A stretch of DNA of 64,000 nt. Origin: Coprococcus aceti (GTDB taxonomy: Bacteria; Bacillota; Clostridia; Lachnospirales; Lachnospiraceae). The number at the start of each line of letters is the position of its first letter. Position 1 is the stretch's first letter. The notes under the pieces are model-generated. The model ran no database searches, was not told where the DNA came from, and worked only from the letters and a program-made list of their open reading frames with translations. This document shows positions 42,788 to 52,101 of this stretch, in pieces. The position numbers were made by a program, and so were the translations under genes. The stretch covers positions 124,001 to 188,000 of the forward strand of contig NZ_JAOQJT010000003.1 in NCBI RefSeq assembly GCF_025567285.1. Reading direction: 5' to 3'.

Positions 42788-42863
42788 AAAGCCCTGTCAG
42801 ACTTAACATTCATATGGATCTCATATTATGGATACATATGAATGTTAAGTCTGACAGGGCTTT
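42788..42863. terminator. Bidirectional terminator with a 29-bp perfect stem
   Basis: Bases 42788-42816 (starting AAAGCCCTGTCAGAC) are exactly complementary to 42835-42863 (ending GTCTGACAGGGCTTT), with an 18-base loop. It lies between the convergent thioredoxin and citrate synthase genes. Confidence 0.9.
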
Positions 42864-42885
42864 AAGGTTATTGAAAACACATTGA

Positions 42886-44241
42886 CTATCTGGCGTCTCT
42901 GTCTACATATTCTCTATACTTAACCAGACTCTTATATGCCGGTCTGATGATCTTGTCTGTAGTGACAAGCTCCTCGATTCTGTGAGCGCTCCATCCAACT
43001 ATACGTGCCACTGCAAAGAGCGGTGTGTAGAGCTCCCTAGGAATTCCGAGCATCTCATACACGAATCCGCTGTAGAAGTCTACGTTAGGGCTGACACCCT
43101 TGTATATCTTGCGTTCCTTGGCGATGAGCTTTGGCGCGATCTTCTCAATGTTGTTGTACAGAGTCATATCCTCGTCCCTGCCCTTGGCAGCGGCAAGCTG
43201 TTCGACAAATGACTTGAATACTTTTTCTCTTGGGTCTGACAGTGAGTAAACGGCATGACCCATACCATAGATGAGTCCCTTGTGGTCGTAGGCTTGCTTG
43301 TTCAGCAGCTTATCCAGATATGCCTCTATGGCCTCTTCGTCATGGTAATCCTTTATGTGCTCCTTGATATCGTCCATCATGTTCATAACCTGCAGGTTGG
43401 CACCACCATGCTTCCTTCCCTTGAGGGATGAAAGGGCGGCGGCAATGGCAGAGTATGTGTCAGAGCCGGATGACGTTACAACTCTTGTGGTGAATGTGGA
43501 ATTGTTACCACCGCCGTGCTCCATGTGAAGCAGAAGTGCTATGTCAAGAACTCTTGCCTCAAGCTCGGTATACTTCATGTCAGGCCTGAGCATCCTGAGG
43601 ATGTTTTCAGCCACGGAAGCATCCTTGTCAGGTCTGTGAATGTACATACTTCCGTCATTCTCATAGTGGTTGTATGCGTGATAACCATACACAGCCATCA
43701 TAGGAAATGTTCCGATGAGACCGATACACTGTCTGAGAACATTGTCTATATCCAGGTTGGTAGCCTGATTATCGTATGAAGCCAGAGTCAGCACACTTCT
43801 TGTCATGGAGTTCATTATATCCACACTAGGTGCCTTCATGATGACATCACGGGTAAAGTTGGTCGGCAGGTTCATGGACTCGGCGATGACACTGCTGAAT
43901 TCTGAGAGCTGAGTCTCGGTAGGCAGTTCTCCGAAGAGAAGAAGATAAGCAGCTTCCTCAAATATATGGCGTTTTCCTTTGCCGCCTTTTACGAGATCCT
44001 GTACATCATAGCCTCTGTACAATAACTGTCCGTCACACGGAACCTTCTGGCCATCCACATCCTTAAATGCTATGATCTGTGATATATTGGTAAGACCGGT
44101 CAGAACTCCCTGTCCATTCTCATCACGCAGTCCTCTTTTTACTCCGTATCTGGCATAGAGCTCTTTGTCTATCACATCATGCTGCTGACAGAGAGAAGCC
44201 TGCTTCTCCACGTATTCTGTCAGATTCTCCATATACTCCAT
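42886..44241 (-). CDS. gltA: Citrate synthase
   Basis: This is a 451-residue type-I-like citrate synthase. Recognisable active-site regions are LLHMEHGGGNNSTFTTRVV (histidine), YGMGHAVYSLSDPR (second histidine) and the NVDFYSGFVYEMLGIP stretch (aspartate). The N-terminus (YVEKQASLCQQHDVIDKELY) is a helical extension common to Clostridial homologues. It condenses oxaloacetate with acetyl-CoA, probably for glutamate synthesis in an incomplete TCA pathway. AAGGAG precedes the ATG at 44241 by 8 bases. Aconitase and isocitrate dehydrogenase genes are not adjacent. Confidence 0.92.
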   Translation of the reverse strand: MEYMENLTEYVEKQASLCQQHDVIDKELYARYGVKRGLRDENGQGVLTGLTNISQIIAFKDVDGQKVPCDGQLLYRGYDVQDLVKGGKGKRHIFEEAAYLLLFGELPTETQLSEFSSVIAESMNLPTNFTRDVIMKAPSVDIMNSMTRSVLTLASYDNQATNLDIDNVLRQCIGLIGTFPMMAVYGYHAYNHYENDGSMYIHRPDKDASVAENILRMLRPDMKYTELEARVLDIALLLHMEHGGGNNSTFTTRVVTSSGSDTYSAIAAALSSLKGRKHGGANLQVMNMMDDIKEHIKDYHDEEAIEAYLDKLLNKQAYDHKGLIYGMGHAVYSLSDPREKVFKSFVEQLAAAKGRDEDMTLYNNIEKIAPKLIAKERKIYKGVSPNVDFYSGFVYEMLGIPRELYTPLFAVARIVGWSAHRIEELVTTDKIIRPAYKSLVKYREYVDRDAR

Positions 44242-44272
44242 ATAAGTAACTCCTTTCCGTTTGTATGATAAA

Positions 44273-44923
44273 TCAGATGATCTTTTTGCATATGTCGCTT
44301 AGACAACATGCGTCGCAATGTGGCTTCGTTCTGGCTGTGCACACGGATCTGCCGTGATCCACCAGCCTGTGACAGAAGTCATTGCTCTCATCTGGAGGTA
44401 CAAGCTTCCACAGTTCCATCTCAACCTTCTTCGGATCTTTTATCCCGTCAACCAGTCCCATTCGGTTGACAAGGCGTATACAGTGGGTATCTGTTACAAT
44501 GGCAGGTTTGCCGTAGATATCACCCATGATGAGGTTTGCGCTCTTGCGGCCTACGCCGGGGAGCTTAAGCAGCTCATCAAGACTGTCAGGAACCTGGCAA
44601 TCATAGGAATCAACAAGCATATTCATACATGCACTAATATCTCTGGCCTTGCTCTTCCCCAGTCCGCAAGGTCTCACAATGGCCTCGATGTCACTGACAT
44701 CGGCAGCAGCCAGTTCTTTTACTCCTGGATATTTGGCAAATAAATCCTGGACTACCACATTCACCCTTGCATCAGTGCACTGCGCCGCCAGGCGGACACT
44801 GACAAGAAGCTGCCATGCGTGTGAAGTATCGAGGGTGCATACTGTGTCAGGATATTCCTTCTTCAGTCTCTCGATAATGTCCAGTGTTCTCTGTTTTTTC
44901 GTATATCTCTTCTGTGATTCCAT
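44273..44923 (-). CDS. nth: Endonuclease III (DNA glycosylase/AP lyase)
   Basis: This is a 216-residue base-excision repair enzyme. The helix-hairpin-helix LPGVGRKSANLIMG carries the catalytic lysine, the aspartate is in VTDTHCIRLVNRMG, and the C-terminal 4Fe-4S motif is C-x6-C-x2-C-x5-C (CTARTKPHCDACCLSDIC). It removes oxidised pyrimidines. GGAGG lies 8 bases before the ATG. It is followed after 31 bases by citrate synthase on the same strand, so they may share a transcript. Confidence 0.92.
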   Translation of the reverse strand: MESQKRYTKKQRTLDIIERLKKEYPDTVCTLDTSHAWQLLVSVRLAAQCTDARVNVVVQDLFAKYPGVKELAAADVSDIEAIVRPCGLGKSKARDISACMNMLVDSYDCQVPDSLDELLKLPGVGRKSANLIMGDIYGKPAIVTDTHCIRLVNRMGLVDGIKDPKKVEMELWKLVPPDESNDFCHRLVDHGRSVCTARTKPHCDACCLSDICKKII

Positions 44924-45030
44924 AAAAAAGACCTCCAGTCTCTATATGATAACATGAAAGGCCTGCAAATGGATATCGAAAAAGAATTCTTAATAAAAAT
45001 GTTAGAAGTGTGAAAATGTTGGGAAGAGAA

Positions 45031-45072
45031 GACATGCCGTAGCCCAATATATGTGCTGGGCTGCGGCATGTC
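45031..45072. terminator. Hairpin terminator after upp
   Basis: GACATGCCGTAGCCCA (45031-45046) pairs with TGGGCTGCGGCATGTC (45057-45072) with a single G-T wobble. It lies between the end of upp and the start of nth, both leftward. Confidence 0.75.
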
Positions 45073-45104
45073 TTTGCTGGTATAAATATCATGTCTGAAA
45101 GATC

Positions 45105-45734
45105 TTACTTTGTTCCGAAGATTCTGTCGCCGGCATCGCCAAGTCCTGGGCAGATGTAAGCGTTCTCGTTCAGCTCGCGGTCAACATGACCAACGTATAG
45201 CTGGATGTCAGGATGAGCCTTGAGAAGTCTCTCAATTCCCTGCGGTGCAGCGATGATCGACATGAACTTGATATGCTTACCGCCGTGCTGCTTGATGAAA
45301 TCAACGGCAGCAACAGCTGATCCTCCGGTTGCAAGCATAGGATCCGTGACAACTATAAGTCTCTCATCGATAGGATCAGGGAGCTTGCAGTAGTACTCAT
45401 GAGGTTCATGAGTCTCCTCGTCTCTGTACAGACCGATGTGTCCGATCTTGGCTGTAGGAACCAGAGCCTGAAGTCCACTGACCATTCCAAGTCCTGCACG
45501 GAGAATAGGTACGATCGCAAGATTTCTTCCTGCGATGACCGGAGTCATGCATTCCTCGATAGGAGTCTCTATACATACATCCTCGGTAGGAAGATCTTTC
45601 AGAGCCTCATATCCCATGAGCATGGCGATCTCTTCAACAAGTGCACGGAATTCGGCAGTTCCGGTGTTCTTATCTCTGAGCTTTGAAATCTTATGCTGAA
45701 TAAGTGGATGTGTCATAACTGTGTAATCTGTCAT
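45105..45734 (-). CDS. upp: Uracil phosphoribosyltransferase
   Basis: This 209-residue pyrimidine salvage enzyme makes UMP from uracil and PRPP. The PRPP loop VVTDPMLATGGSAVAAVD and the uracil-binding end YICPGLGDAGDRIFGTK are intact. TAGGAGG precedes the ATG. The gene follows the uracil permease by 38 bases on the same strand, forming an uptake-and-salvage operon. Confidence 0.95.
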   Translation of the reverse strand: MTDYTVMTHPLIQHKISKLRDKNTGTAEFRALVEEIAMLMGYEALKDLPTEDVCIETPIEECMTPVIAGRNLAIVPILRAGLGMVSGLQALVPTAKIGHIGLYRDEETHEPHEYYCKLPDPIDERLIVVTDPMLATGGSAVAAVDFIKQHGGKHIKFMSIIAAPQGIERLLKAHPDIQLYVGHVDRELNENAYICPGLGDAGDRIFGTK

Positions 45735-45772
45735 ATTGTGTAACCTCCTAATAAATAATATACAGATAATTA

Positions 45773-47161
45773 TTATGCCTCAATGTCAGAGTTCTGTGGA
45801 TTCATTCCAAGTCCACGGCTTACATCACCCTTGGTGTTCTCACCAAATGTATAGTCGTTACCAGGCAGTATAGCATTCAGCAGGATGCCGAATATAGCTG
45901 CGAGGGCAAGTCCTGTAAGAGTGATAGTTGTGCCTCCGATCGTGAATGTAAGGCCATTTTTGAAACCAAGTCCACATACCATGATAACGGCTGCGATGAT
46001 CAGGTTTCTTGACTTCGTGAAGTCTACGTGGTTCTCAACCACATTTCTTACACCTATGGCTGAGATCATTCCGTAGAGGATGAAGCTTATGCCGCCAATG
46101 ATGGCGAAAGGCATTGAGCGGATGACTTCTGCAACCTTAGGTATGAAACCGAGGATGACTGCAAAAATGGCAGCCAGTCGTATAACTCTTGGATCGTGAA
46201 CGCGGCTGAGCTCGAGAACTCCTGTGTTCTCTCCGTAGGTTGTGTTGGCAGGACCGCCAAAGAGTGCGGAGAGAGATGTTGCCAGACCATCACCGATAAG
46301 TGTTCTGTGGAGACCTGGATCCTCAAGGAAATTCTGATCTACAGTTGCTGATATGGCACATATATCACCTATATGCTCCATCATGGAAGCGATGGCGATA
46401 GGAGCCATGACAAGTATGGCAGTTAAGTTAAATTTGCAGATCTGGAAAGGTGGCAGACCGAGAAAATGTGCGTCTGAAACTCCAGAAAAGCTGAGTATTG
46501 CTGAACCATCAGGGTTGGTCATACCACAGAAGTGAAGTATGAGTGCAACGCCATATGAGATAAGTACACCCATGAGGATAGGTATGATCTTGAACATGCC
46601 CTTGCCCCAGATGTTGAACACAATGACAACAGCCAGTGCGATAAATGCAAGCAGCCAGTTAGTGGATGCGTTTGATATAGCTGATGGTGCGAGGCTCAGA
46701 CCGATACATATGATGATAGGTCCGGTAACCACTGGTGGAAGGAATCTCATGACACGCTTCACGCCGACAAGCTTGACGATCAGTGCAAGTATCAGATACA
46801 GAAGTCCTGCAACCACAATACCGCCACATGCATATGGAAGCTTTTCGCCCATTGGCATGTCCTTGAATATGCCTGTTTTAAGGTCTGCAACTGTGGAGAA
46901 ACCTCCCAGAAATGCAAATGAAGAACCGAGGAAAGCAGGTACCTTAAGCTTAGTGCATAAGTGGAAGAACAGTGTTCCAAGACCGGCACATACAAGAGTT
47001 ACCTGAATTGAGAGTCCCTGACCCTCGAAGTATCCGTTTACGAGAAGCGGAACAAGAATTGTTGCACCAAACATGGCAAACATATGCTGGAATCCAAGTA
47101 AAAGCATCTTTGGAATTCCAAGCTTACGTGCATCACGAATGGCTTCTTTTTGATTATCCAT
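45773..47161 (-). CDS. uraA: Uracil/xanthine permease (NCS2 family)
   Basis: This 462-residue protein has about 14 membrane segments and the NCS2 signatures QHMFAMFGATILVPLLV near the start and FGGPANTTYGENTGVLELSR in the middle. It imports uracil with protons, supplying the downstream upp product. The ATG at 47161 follows GGAGG; an earlier in-frame start at 47179 overlaps that site. The 211-base gap to ftsE holds divergent promoters; I see no PyrR-type attenuator in it. Confidence 0.9.
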   Translation of the reverse strand: MDNQKEAIRDARKLGIPKMLLLGFQHMFAMFGATILVPLLVNGYFEGQGLSIQVTLVCAGLGTLFFHLCTKLKVPAFLGSSFAFLGGFSTVADLKTGIFKDMPMGEKLPYACGGIVVAGLLYLILALIVKLVGVKRVMRFLPPVVTGPIIICIGLSLAPSAISNASTNWLLAFIALAVVIVFNIWGKGMFKIIPILMGVLISYGVALILHFCGMTNPDGSAILSFSGVSDAHFLGLPPFQICKFNLTAILVMAPIAIASMMEHIGDICAISATVDQNFLEDPGLHRTLIGDGLATSLSALFGGPANTTYGENTGVLELSRVHDPRVIRLAAIFAVILGFIPKVAEVIRSMPFAIIGGISFILYGMISAIGVRNVVENHVDFTKSRNLIIAAVIMVCGLGFKNGLTFTIGGTTITLTGLALAAIFGILLNAILPGNDYTFGENTKGDVSRGLGMNPQNSDIEA

Positions 47162-47372
47162 AAGTAATAATCCTCCCATATTTTTTCTTAGTTAAATATT
47201 ATAAAGTTTATTTACACTAAGGTCAATTTGAATAGTGAAATTTCCAAAATAAACTTAAGATATGTAATATATGTCAGCACTTGACAAAATGTTACAGAAT
47301 TGTTACAATTCTGCTTGGATTGAGTAAAGGGGAGAAAAATAAAGATACAGGTCGAAGGAGACTACAGATATT

Positions 47373-48059
47373 ATGATTGAATTAGAGAATGTGAGTATGA
47401 CATATCCTGGGGGCAATCAGGCACTCAAGAATGTCAATATTAATATAGAGAAAGGCGAGTTCGTATTTATCGTTGGAAGCAGTGGTTCGGGCAAGACCAC
47501 TCTGTTCAGGCTTCTGCTCAAGGAGCTCGATCCTACGGAGGGCAATATCACTGTTGCCGGATACGACTATGGCAAGATAAAGAGAAAAGATATACCGAAG
47601 GTCAGAAGAAGGATAGGGGTTGTGTTCCAGAACTTCAGACTTCTGAAGGACAGGACTATATACGAGAATGTTGCATTTGCACAGAGAGTTATCCAGACTC
47701 CGGCGAGATACATCAGAAGACGTGTTCCGGCCATGCTGACGCTGGTTGGACTTGCAGACAAGTACAAATCATATCCAAAGGAGCTCTCAGGTGGTGAGCA
47801 GCAGAGAGTTGCCATGGCGAGAGCACTGGTCAACAATCCTGACATCATACTGGCGGATGAGCCTACAGGAAATCTTGATCCTAAGAACTCACTGGATATC
47901 ATGAACCTCCTTGAGGATATTAACAAGAGAGGAACCACAGTTGTTGTGGTAACCCACAACAAGGATATCGTCAATGAGATGAAGAAGAGAGTTATCACCT
48001 TGAAGAAGGGCGTTATAATCAGTGATGAGAAGGAAGGAGGCTACATAGATGAAGATTAG
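47373..48059 (+). CDS. ftsE: Cell-division ATPase FtsE
   Basis: This 228-residue ATPase has Walker A GSSGSGKTTLFR, signature LSGGEQQRVAMARA, Walker B ILADEPTGNLD and the switch histidine in VTHNKDI. With FtsX it transmits a conformational signal across the membrane to activate peptidoglycan hydrolases at the septum. It overlaps ftsX by 11 bases, and a PcsB-like hydrolase follows, so the whole mechanical unit is encoded together. Confidence 0.95.
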   Translation: MIELENVSMTYPGGNQALKNVNINIEKGEFVFIVGSSGSGKTTLFRLLLKELDPTEGNITVAGYDYGKIKRKDIPKVRRRIGVVFQNFRLLKDRTIYENVAFAQRVIQTPARYIRRRVPAMLTLVGLADKYKSYPKELSGGEQQRVAMARALVNNPDIILADEPTGNLDPKNSLDIMNLLEDINKRGTTVVVVTHNKDIVNEMKKRVITLKKGVIISDEKEGGYIDED

Positions 48060-48957
48060 TACATTTTTCTATGTCCTCAGACAGGGCTTTGCGAATATAA
48101 GAAGAAACATACTGTTCTCACTTGCATCACTGGGAACCATCATATCATGTCTGTTCCTTTTCGGAATCATATATGCGGTGGTTGTAAACTTCCAGTCAGG
48201 TATGCAGGAGCTTGAGAAGACAGTCACCATATCTGTATTCTTCGACGAGGATGCGTCAGATGAGACCATACAGCTCATAGGTGAACAGATAAGAACGGTC
48301 GATTATGTTGAGACGATGGATTTCATCTCAGCCGATGAGGCATGGGACAAGTTTGCAGATCAGAACTACGATGATCCACAGGTTGCAAAGAATGCATTTG
48401 GCGGAGATAACCCGTTAAAGAATGCTGCGTCATATGAGATCACGCTCAAGGATGTATCAAGACAGCCGGAGTTCGTGGCATTTGCCCAGGGCCTTTCAGG
48501 AGTCAGAAAGGTAAAGAGTTCTGACGTGACTGCGGACAGCATCACGACACTGTCATCCCTTGTGGGATATGCATCCATAGGAATAGTTGTGATACTGATG
48601 CTGGTATCTATATTCCTTATAAGTAACACGATCACCATAGGTATCACAGTGCGAAAGGAAGAGATAGGGATCATGAAGCTGATCGGTGCGACAAATGTAT
48701 TTGTAAGAGCACCGTTCATCATAGAGGGTGTGATCATAGGCGCGGTCGGTTCGGCTATACCTCTGGTCCTTCTGTACTACATGTACGATAAGATACTGAC
48801 ATACGTTGCCGGAAGGTTCAAGGTTGTCACAACGCTGTTTGCATTTGTGAGCCAGCAGGATCTGTTCAGGACTATGGTACCGGTCGGACTTGTGCTCGGT
48901 ATCGGTGTTGGTCTGGTAGGAAGTATTCTTACCACAAGAAAGCACCTGAGAGTGTAG
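48049..48957 (+). CDS. ftsX: Cell-division membrane protein FtsX
   Basis: This 302-residue protein has four membrane segments: one near residues 20-45, then an extracytoplasmic domain (about 46-165), then three C-terminal segments. SNTITIGITVRKEEIGIMKL is the FtsX coupling helix. Its extracytoplasmic loop should contact the coiled coil of the PcsB-like protein encoded next. The overlap with ftsE supports one transcript. Confidence 0.95.
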   Translation: MKISTFFYVLRQGFANIRRNILFSLASLGTIISCLFLFGIIYAVVVNFQSGMQELEKTVTISVFFDEDASDETIQLIGEQIRTVDYVETMDFISADEAWDKFADQNYDDPQVAKNAFGGDNPLKNAASYEITLKDVSRQPEFVAFAQGLSGVRKVKSSDVTADSITTLSSLVGYASIGIVVILMLVSIFLISNTITIGITVRKEEIGIMKLIGATNVFVRAPFIIEGVIIGAVGSAIPLVLLYYMYDKILTYVAGRFKVVTTLFAFVSQQDLFRTMVPVGLVLGIGVGLVGSILTTRKHLRV

Positions 48958-49090
48958 TGTTAAATGCGGTCAGAGCAATGCACAAAAAATTCACAAATTG
49001 TTATTACTTTTTTAGGAACAATATGTGTTATAATGCTGATAAGTAGGGCAAAAAGATAATAACATTATGAAATGCGATTAGGAGGCATGA

Positions 49091-50383
49091 ATGATGAGAA
49101 TAGATTTATACAAGATAAAGAAGAAAGGTATGCAGGTGGCAGTGGTTACTACAGGAGCACTGCTCATGTCGTTTACATCCATATTTGCGGCTCCTGTGTT
49201 CAGCGTGCATGCTGAGGAGACCAAGGAGGATGTTGAGCAGCAGAAGGAAGAGGCTCAGCAGGCTCAGGAAGAGGCGAATGCAAACGCAGAGAAGTATCAG
49301 AAGAAGGTAGACAAGCTTACAGCGGCTGTAAATGAGCTCGATAAGCAGGCCACAGATATAAGCACACAGATCGTGGAGAAGAAACAGCAGGCTGAGGATC
49401 TTCAGAATGAGATAGATGAGACTCAGACAAAGCTTGCAGAGGCTCAGGTCAGTGAGGATAATCAGTATGAGGCGATGAAGAAGAGGATACAGTACCTCTA
49501 CGAGGAGGGCGATGTTGCTTACATAGATGCACTTATGTCATCGGCTTCATTTGAGGATAGTCTTAACAAGTCTGAGTATGTTGATCAGCTCAGCACATAT
49601 GACCAGAAGCAGCTCAACAAGCTGGTAAAGACTAAGAATGACATAGCAGAGTATCAGCAGACACTCAAGGATGATCTGGCGGATGTAGAGAAGGTAAAGG
49701 CAGACCTGGAGACCAAGCAGGCAGACCTCGATGATGTTATAAGCCAGAAGAATGCGGAGATCAACAAGTACAGTGATGATGTTGAGATGCAGAAAGCTCT
49801 TGCGGCTGAATACGCAAAGCAGGAGTCAGAGCTGGATGACAAGCTGGCAGAGCTTGCGCGTCAGGAACAGCAGAGACTGGAGGAGGAGCGTAAGCAGAGA
49901 GAAGCTGAACAACAGCAGCAGGATAACAACGGTGGAAGCGATAACTCAGGCAGTGACAGCGACAACAGTGGAAGTAACAATGGCGGTTCAACAACCGGTT
50001 CAGGTCAGTTCATATGGCCTGTATCAGGACCTATCACAGACTACTTCGGACCTAGAGAGTCACCGACAGCAGGAGCAAGCTCCAATCATATGGGTATAGA
50101 TATAGGATGTTCATACGGAGTGCCTATCGCAGCGGCTGATGCAGGTGTTGTAACGGTAGCCGAGTGGGGCGAGAGTGGTGGTAACTACGTTATGATAGAT
50201 CACGGTAATGGATTTGTGACGATGTACCTTCACAACTCATCACTTGCAGTAAGCGTTGGCGATGTGGTTTCACAGGGACAGACCATTGCGTACGCAGGTT
50301 CAACAGGATATTCAACAGGTACACATTGCCACTTCTCAGTATTCCTGAATGGCTCATATGTCAACCCACTTGATTATCTGTAA
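49091..50383 (+). CDS. PcsB/EnvC-like peptidoglycan hydrolase activator with M23 domain
   Basis: This is a 430-residue exported protein. Residues 1-45 form a signal peptide, about 46-265 a long coiled coil (EEAQQAQEEANANAEKYQKK onward), about 270-300 a Gly/Asn/Ser/Asp linker, and about 300-430 an M23/LytM metallopeptidase with SNHMGIDIGC (H and D) and HCHFSVF (H-x-H). It should be triggered by FtsEX to cut peptidoglycan at the septum. It lies 133 bases after ftsX. Two adjacent ATGs (49091, 49094) are possible starts. Unlike many EnvC proteins, the zinc ligands appear complete, so the protein may itself be catalytic. Confidence 0.88.
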   Translation: MMRIDLYKIKKKGMQVAVVTTGALLMSFTSIFAAPVFSVHAEETKEDVEQQKEEAQQAQEEANANAEKYQKKVDKLTAAVNELDKQATDISTQIVEKKQQAEDLQNEIDETQTKLAEAQVSEDNQYEAMKKRIQYLYEEGDVAYIDALMSSASFEDSLNKSEYVDQLSTYDQKQLNKLVKTKNDIAEYQQTLKDDLADVEKVKADLETKQADLDDVISQKNAEINKYSDDVEMQKALAAEYAKQESELDDKLAELARQEQQRLEEERKQREAEQQQQDNNGGSDNSGSDSDNSGSNNGGSTTGSGQFIWPVSGPITDYFGPRESPTAGASSNHMGIDIGCSYGVPIAAADAGVVTVAEWGESGGNYVMIDHGNGFVTMYLHNSSLAVSVGDVVSQGQTIAYAGSTGYSTGTHCHFSVFLNGSYVNPLDYL

Positions 50384-50456
50384 GATGAGGCTGAGACATG
50401 GCATAGGGATATGTGTCATATCATAAGATCTTAATATGATCATATATAGAATAGAG

Positions 50457-50497
50457 AAAAAATGCGTGATTCATGAAATATGGATCACGCATTTTTT
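50457..50497. terminator. Terminator after the PcsB-like gene
   Basis: AAAAAATGCGTGAT (50457-50470) pairs perfectly with ATCACGCATTTTTT (50484-50497). Confidence 0.9.
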
Positions 50498-50665
50498 ATG
50501 TTAATAGGGGCGTGGATATGGGCGAAGTACCATATGTTGTGGTGGTGAGAAAATATGTCGAAAACAATAGTTTTTTTAAGAAAAAATAGGATTAGTGTCG
50601 GTTGACATAAGTGGTAAAAGTATTTATACTCACACTGGACTGAGTATTTATTTAAGGAGTATATT

Positions 50666-52090
50666 ATGGTTTTTTCGAGCATGGAGTTCTTATTTAGATT
50701 CCTGCCTTTATTTTTGCTTATCTATTTTGTGACAAAGCCGAAGTACAGGAATGTTGTACTGCTTTTAGGCAGCCTTGTGTTCTACGCGTATGGCGAACCC
50801 ATATACGTGTTCTTGATGATGTTTTCTATTATATTTAACTATTCGGTGGCAAGACGAATCAAGCGTTTTTATGATATAGAAGTATATTCGGAAATCGACT
50901 GTTCATTTGAGAGAAACTGCTGGCTGGCGGTGGCTATGGTGTTTGATTTTGGAATGTTGTTCATATTCAAATATATCAACTTCTTTATAGAGATAATAAA
51001 CACTGCAGCGGGAACAAAGATATTTGATAGCGTGGCGATCACGCTGCCGCTTGGAATAAGCTTCTATACGTTCCAGATAACATCGTATATATTTGACGTG
51101 TACAGGCTCAAGTATCAGGCGGACAAGAGTATAATCAAGTTCGGAACATATGTGAGCATGTTCCCTCAGCTCATAGCCGGCCCTATAGTCAACTACGATG
51201 AGGTGAAGCCTGAGCTGGATCACAGAGAGGTCAAGGCGGACGATATAGAGCGCGGTGCGACACTGTTCGTATTGGGACTTGCGTACAAGGTGCTTCTGGC
51301 AAATAAGATAGCCAGTCTGTGGAACGATGTGCAGACGGTTGGCCCTTATGGAATAAACACTGTGACCGCATGGCTTGGTTCATGGGGATATTCATTCCAG
51401 CTCCTGTTTGATTTCATGGGTTATTCCGTGATGGCAATAGGAATTGGCCTTATACTTGGCTTCAGGATACCGGAGAACTTTGTCGATCCTTATATGGCAC
51501 ATTCCCTCACAGATTTCTGGAGACGCTGGCATGTTACACTCGGACGCTGGTTCAGAGAGTATGTGTACATACCGATGGGCGGCAACCGAAAGGGAAAGCT
51601 CAGAATGATACTTGCCATGTTCACTGTGTGGATGTTTACCGGATTGTGGCATGGTGCCGACTGGAATTTCCTGGTATGGGGCTTGTTCCTGTTCGTGTTC
51701 CTTCTCATGGAGAAGCTGTTCCTTGGCAAGGTATTTGAAAAGGTGAAGGTTCTTGGCCATGTGTACATGTTCTTCCTGATACCGATATCATGGACAATAT
51801 TTAACATATCTGATCTGAAGCTTCTGGGACTGTACCTGAAGAGAATGTTTGGCATGAACATAGAGGGATCAGTCACCACACATGCCATGGACAAGCTGAT
51901 CATGCTGGGACACACATACTGGTGGCTGCTGCTGATCTGCGTGATCTTCTGTACACCGTGGCCTAGAAAGCTCATAGAGAAATTCTACAAGAACTGGGTA
52001 TGCAAGCTTATAATGCTCGCACTGTTCTGGTTCTGTGTATATCAGATAGCAAAGGGTGGCTCCAATCCATTCCTTTATTTTAGATTTTAG
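50666..52090 (+). CDS. MBOAT-family O-acyltransferase (AlgI/DltB-like)
   Basis: This is a 474-residue membrane protein with about ten hydrophobic segments. The start MVFSSMEFLFRFLPLFLLIY and the internal FWRRWHVTLGRWFREYVYIP and FTGLWHGADWNFLVWG motifs are diagnostic of AlgI-type MBOAT proteins; the last contains the catalytic histidine. It moves acyl groups across the membrane to a surface polymer. The next gene encodes a membrane-anchored SGNH hydrolase, 11 bases away, the usual AlgI-AlgJ/X-like partner. Confidence 0.9.
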   Translation: MVFSSMEFLFRFLPLFLLIYFVTKPKYRNVVLLLGSLVFYAYGEPIYVFLMMFSIIFNYSVARRIKRFYDIEVYSEIDCSFERNCWLAVAMVFDFGMLFIFKYINFFIEIINTAAGTKIFDSVAITLPLGISFYTFQITSYIFDVYRLKYQADKSIIKFGTYVSMFPQLIAGPIVNYDEVKPELDHREVKADDIERGATLFVLGLAYKVLLANKIASLWNDVQTVGPYGINTVTAWLGSWGYSFQLLFDFMGYSVMAIGIGLILGFRIPENFVDPYMAHSLTDFWRRWHVTLGRWFREYVYIPMGGNRKGKLRMILAMFTVWMFTGLWHGADWNFLVWGLFLFVFLLMEKLFLGKVFEKVKVLGHVYMFFLIPISWTIFNISDLKLLGLYLKRMFGMNIEGSVTTHAMDKLIMLGHTYWWLLLICVIFCTPWPRKLIEKFYKNWVCKLIMLALFWFCVYQIAKGGSNPFLYFRF

Positions 52091-52101
52091 GAGGTGGGCA
52101 G

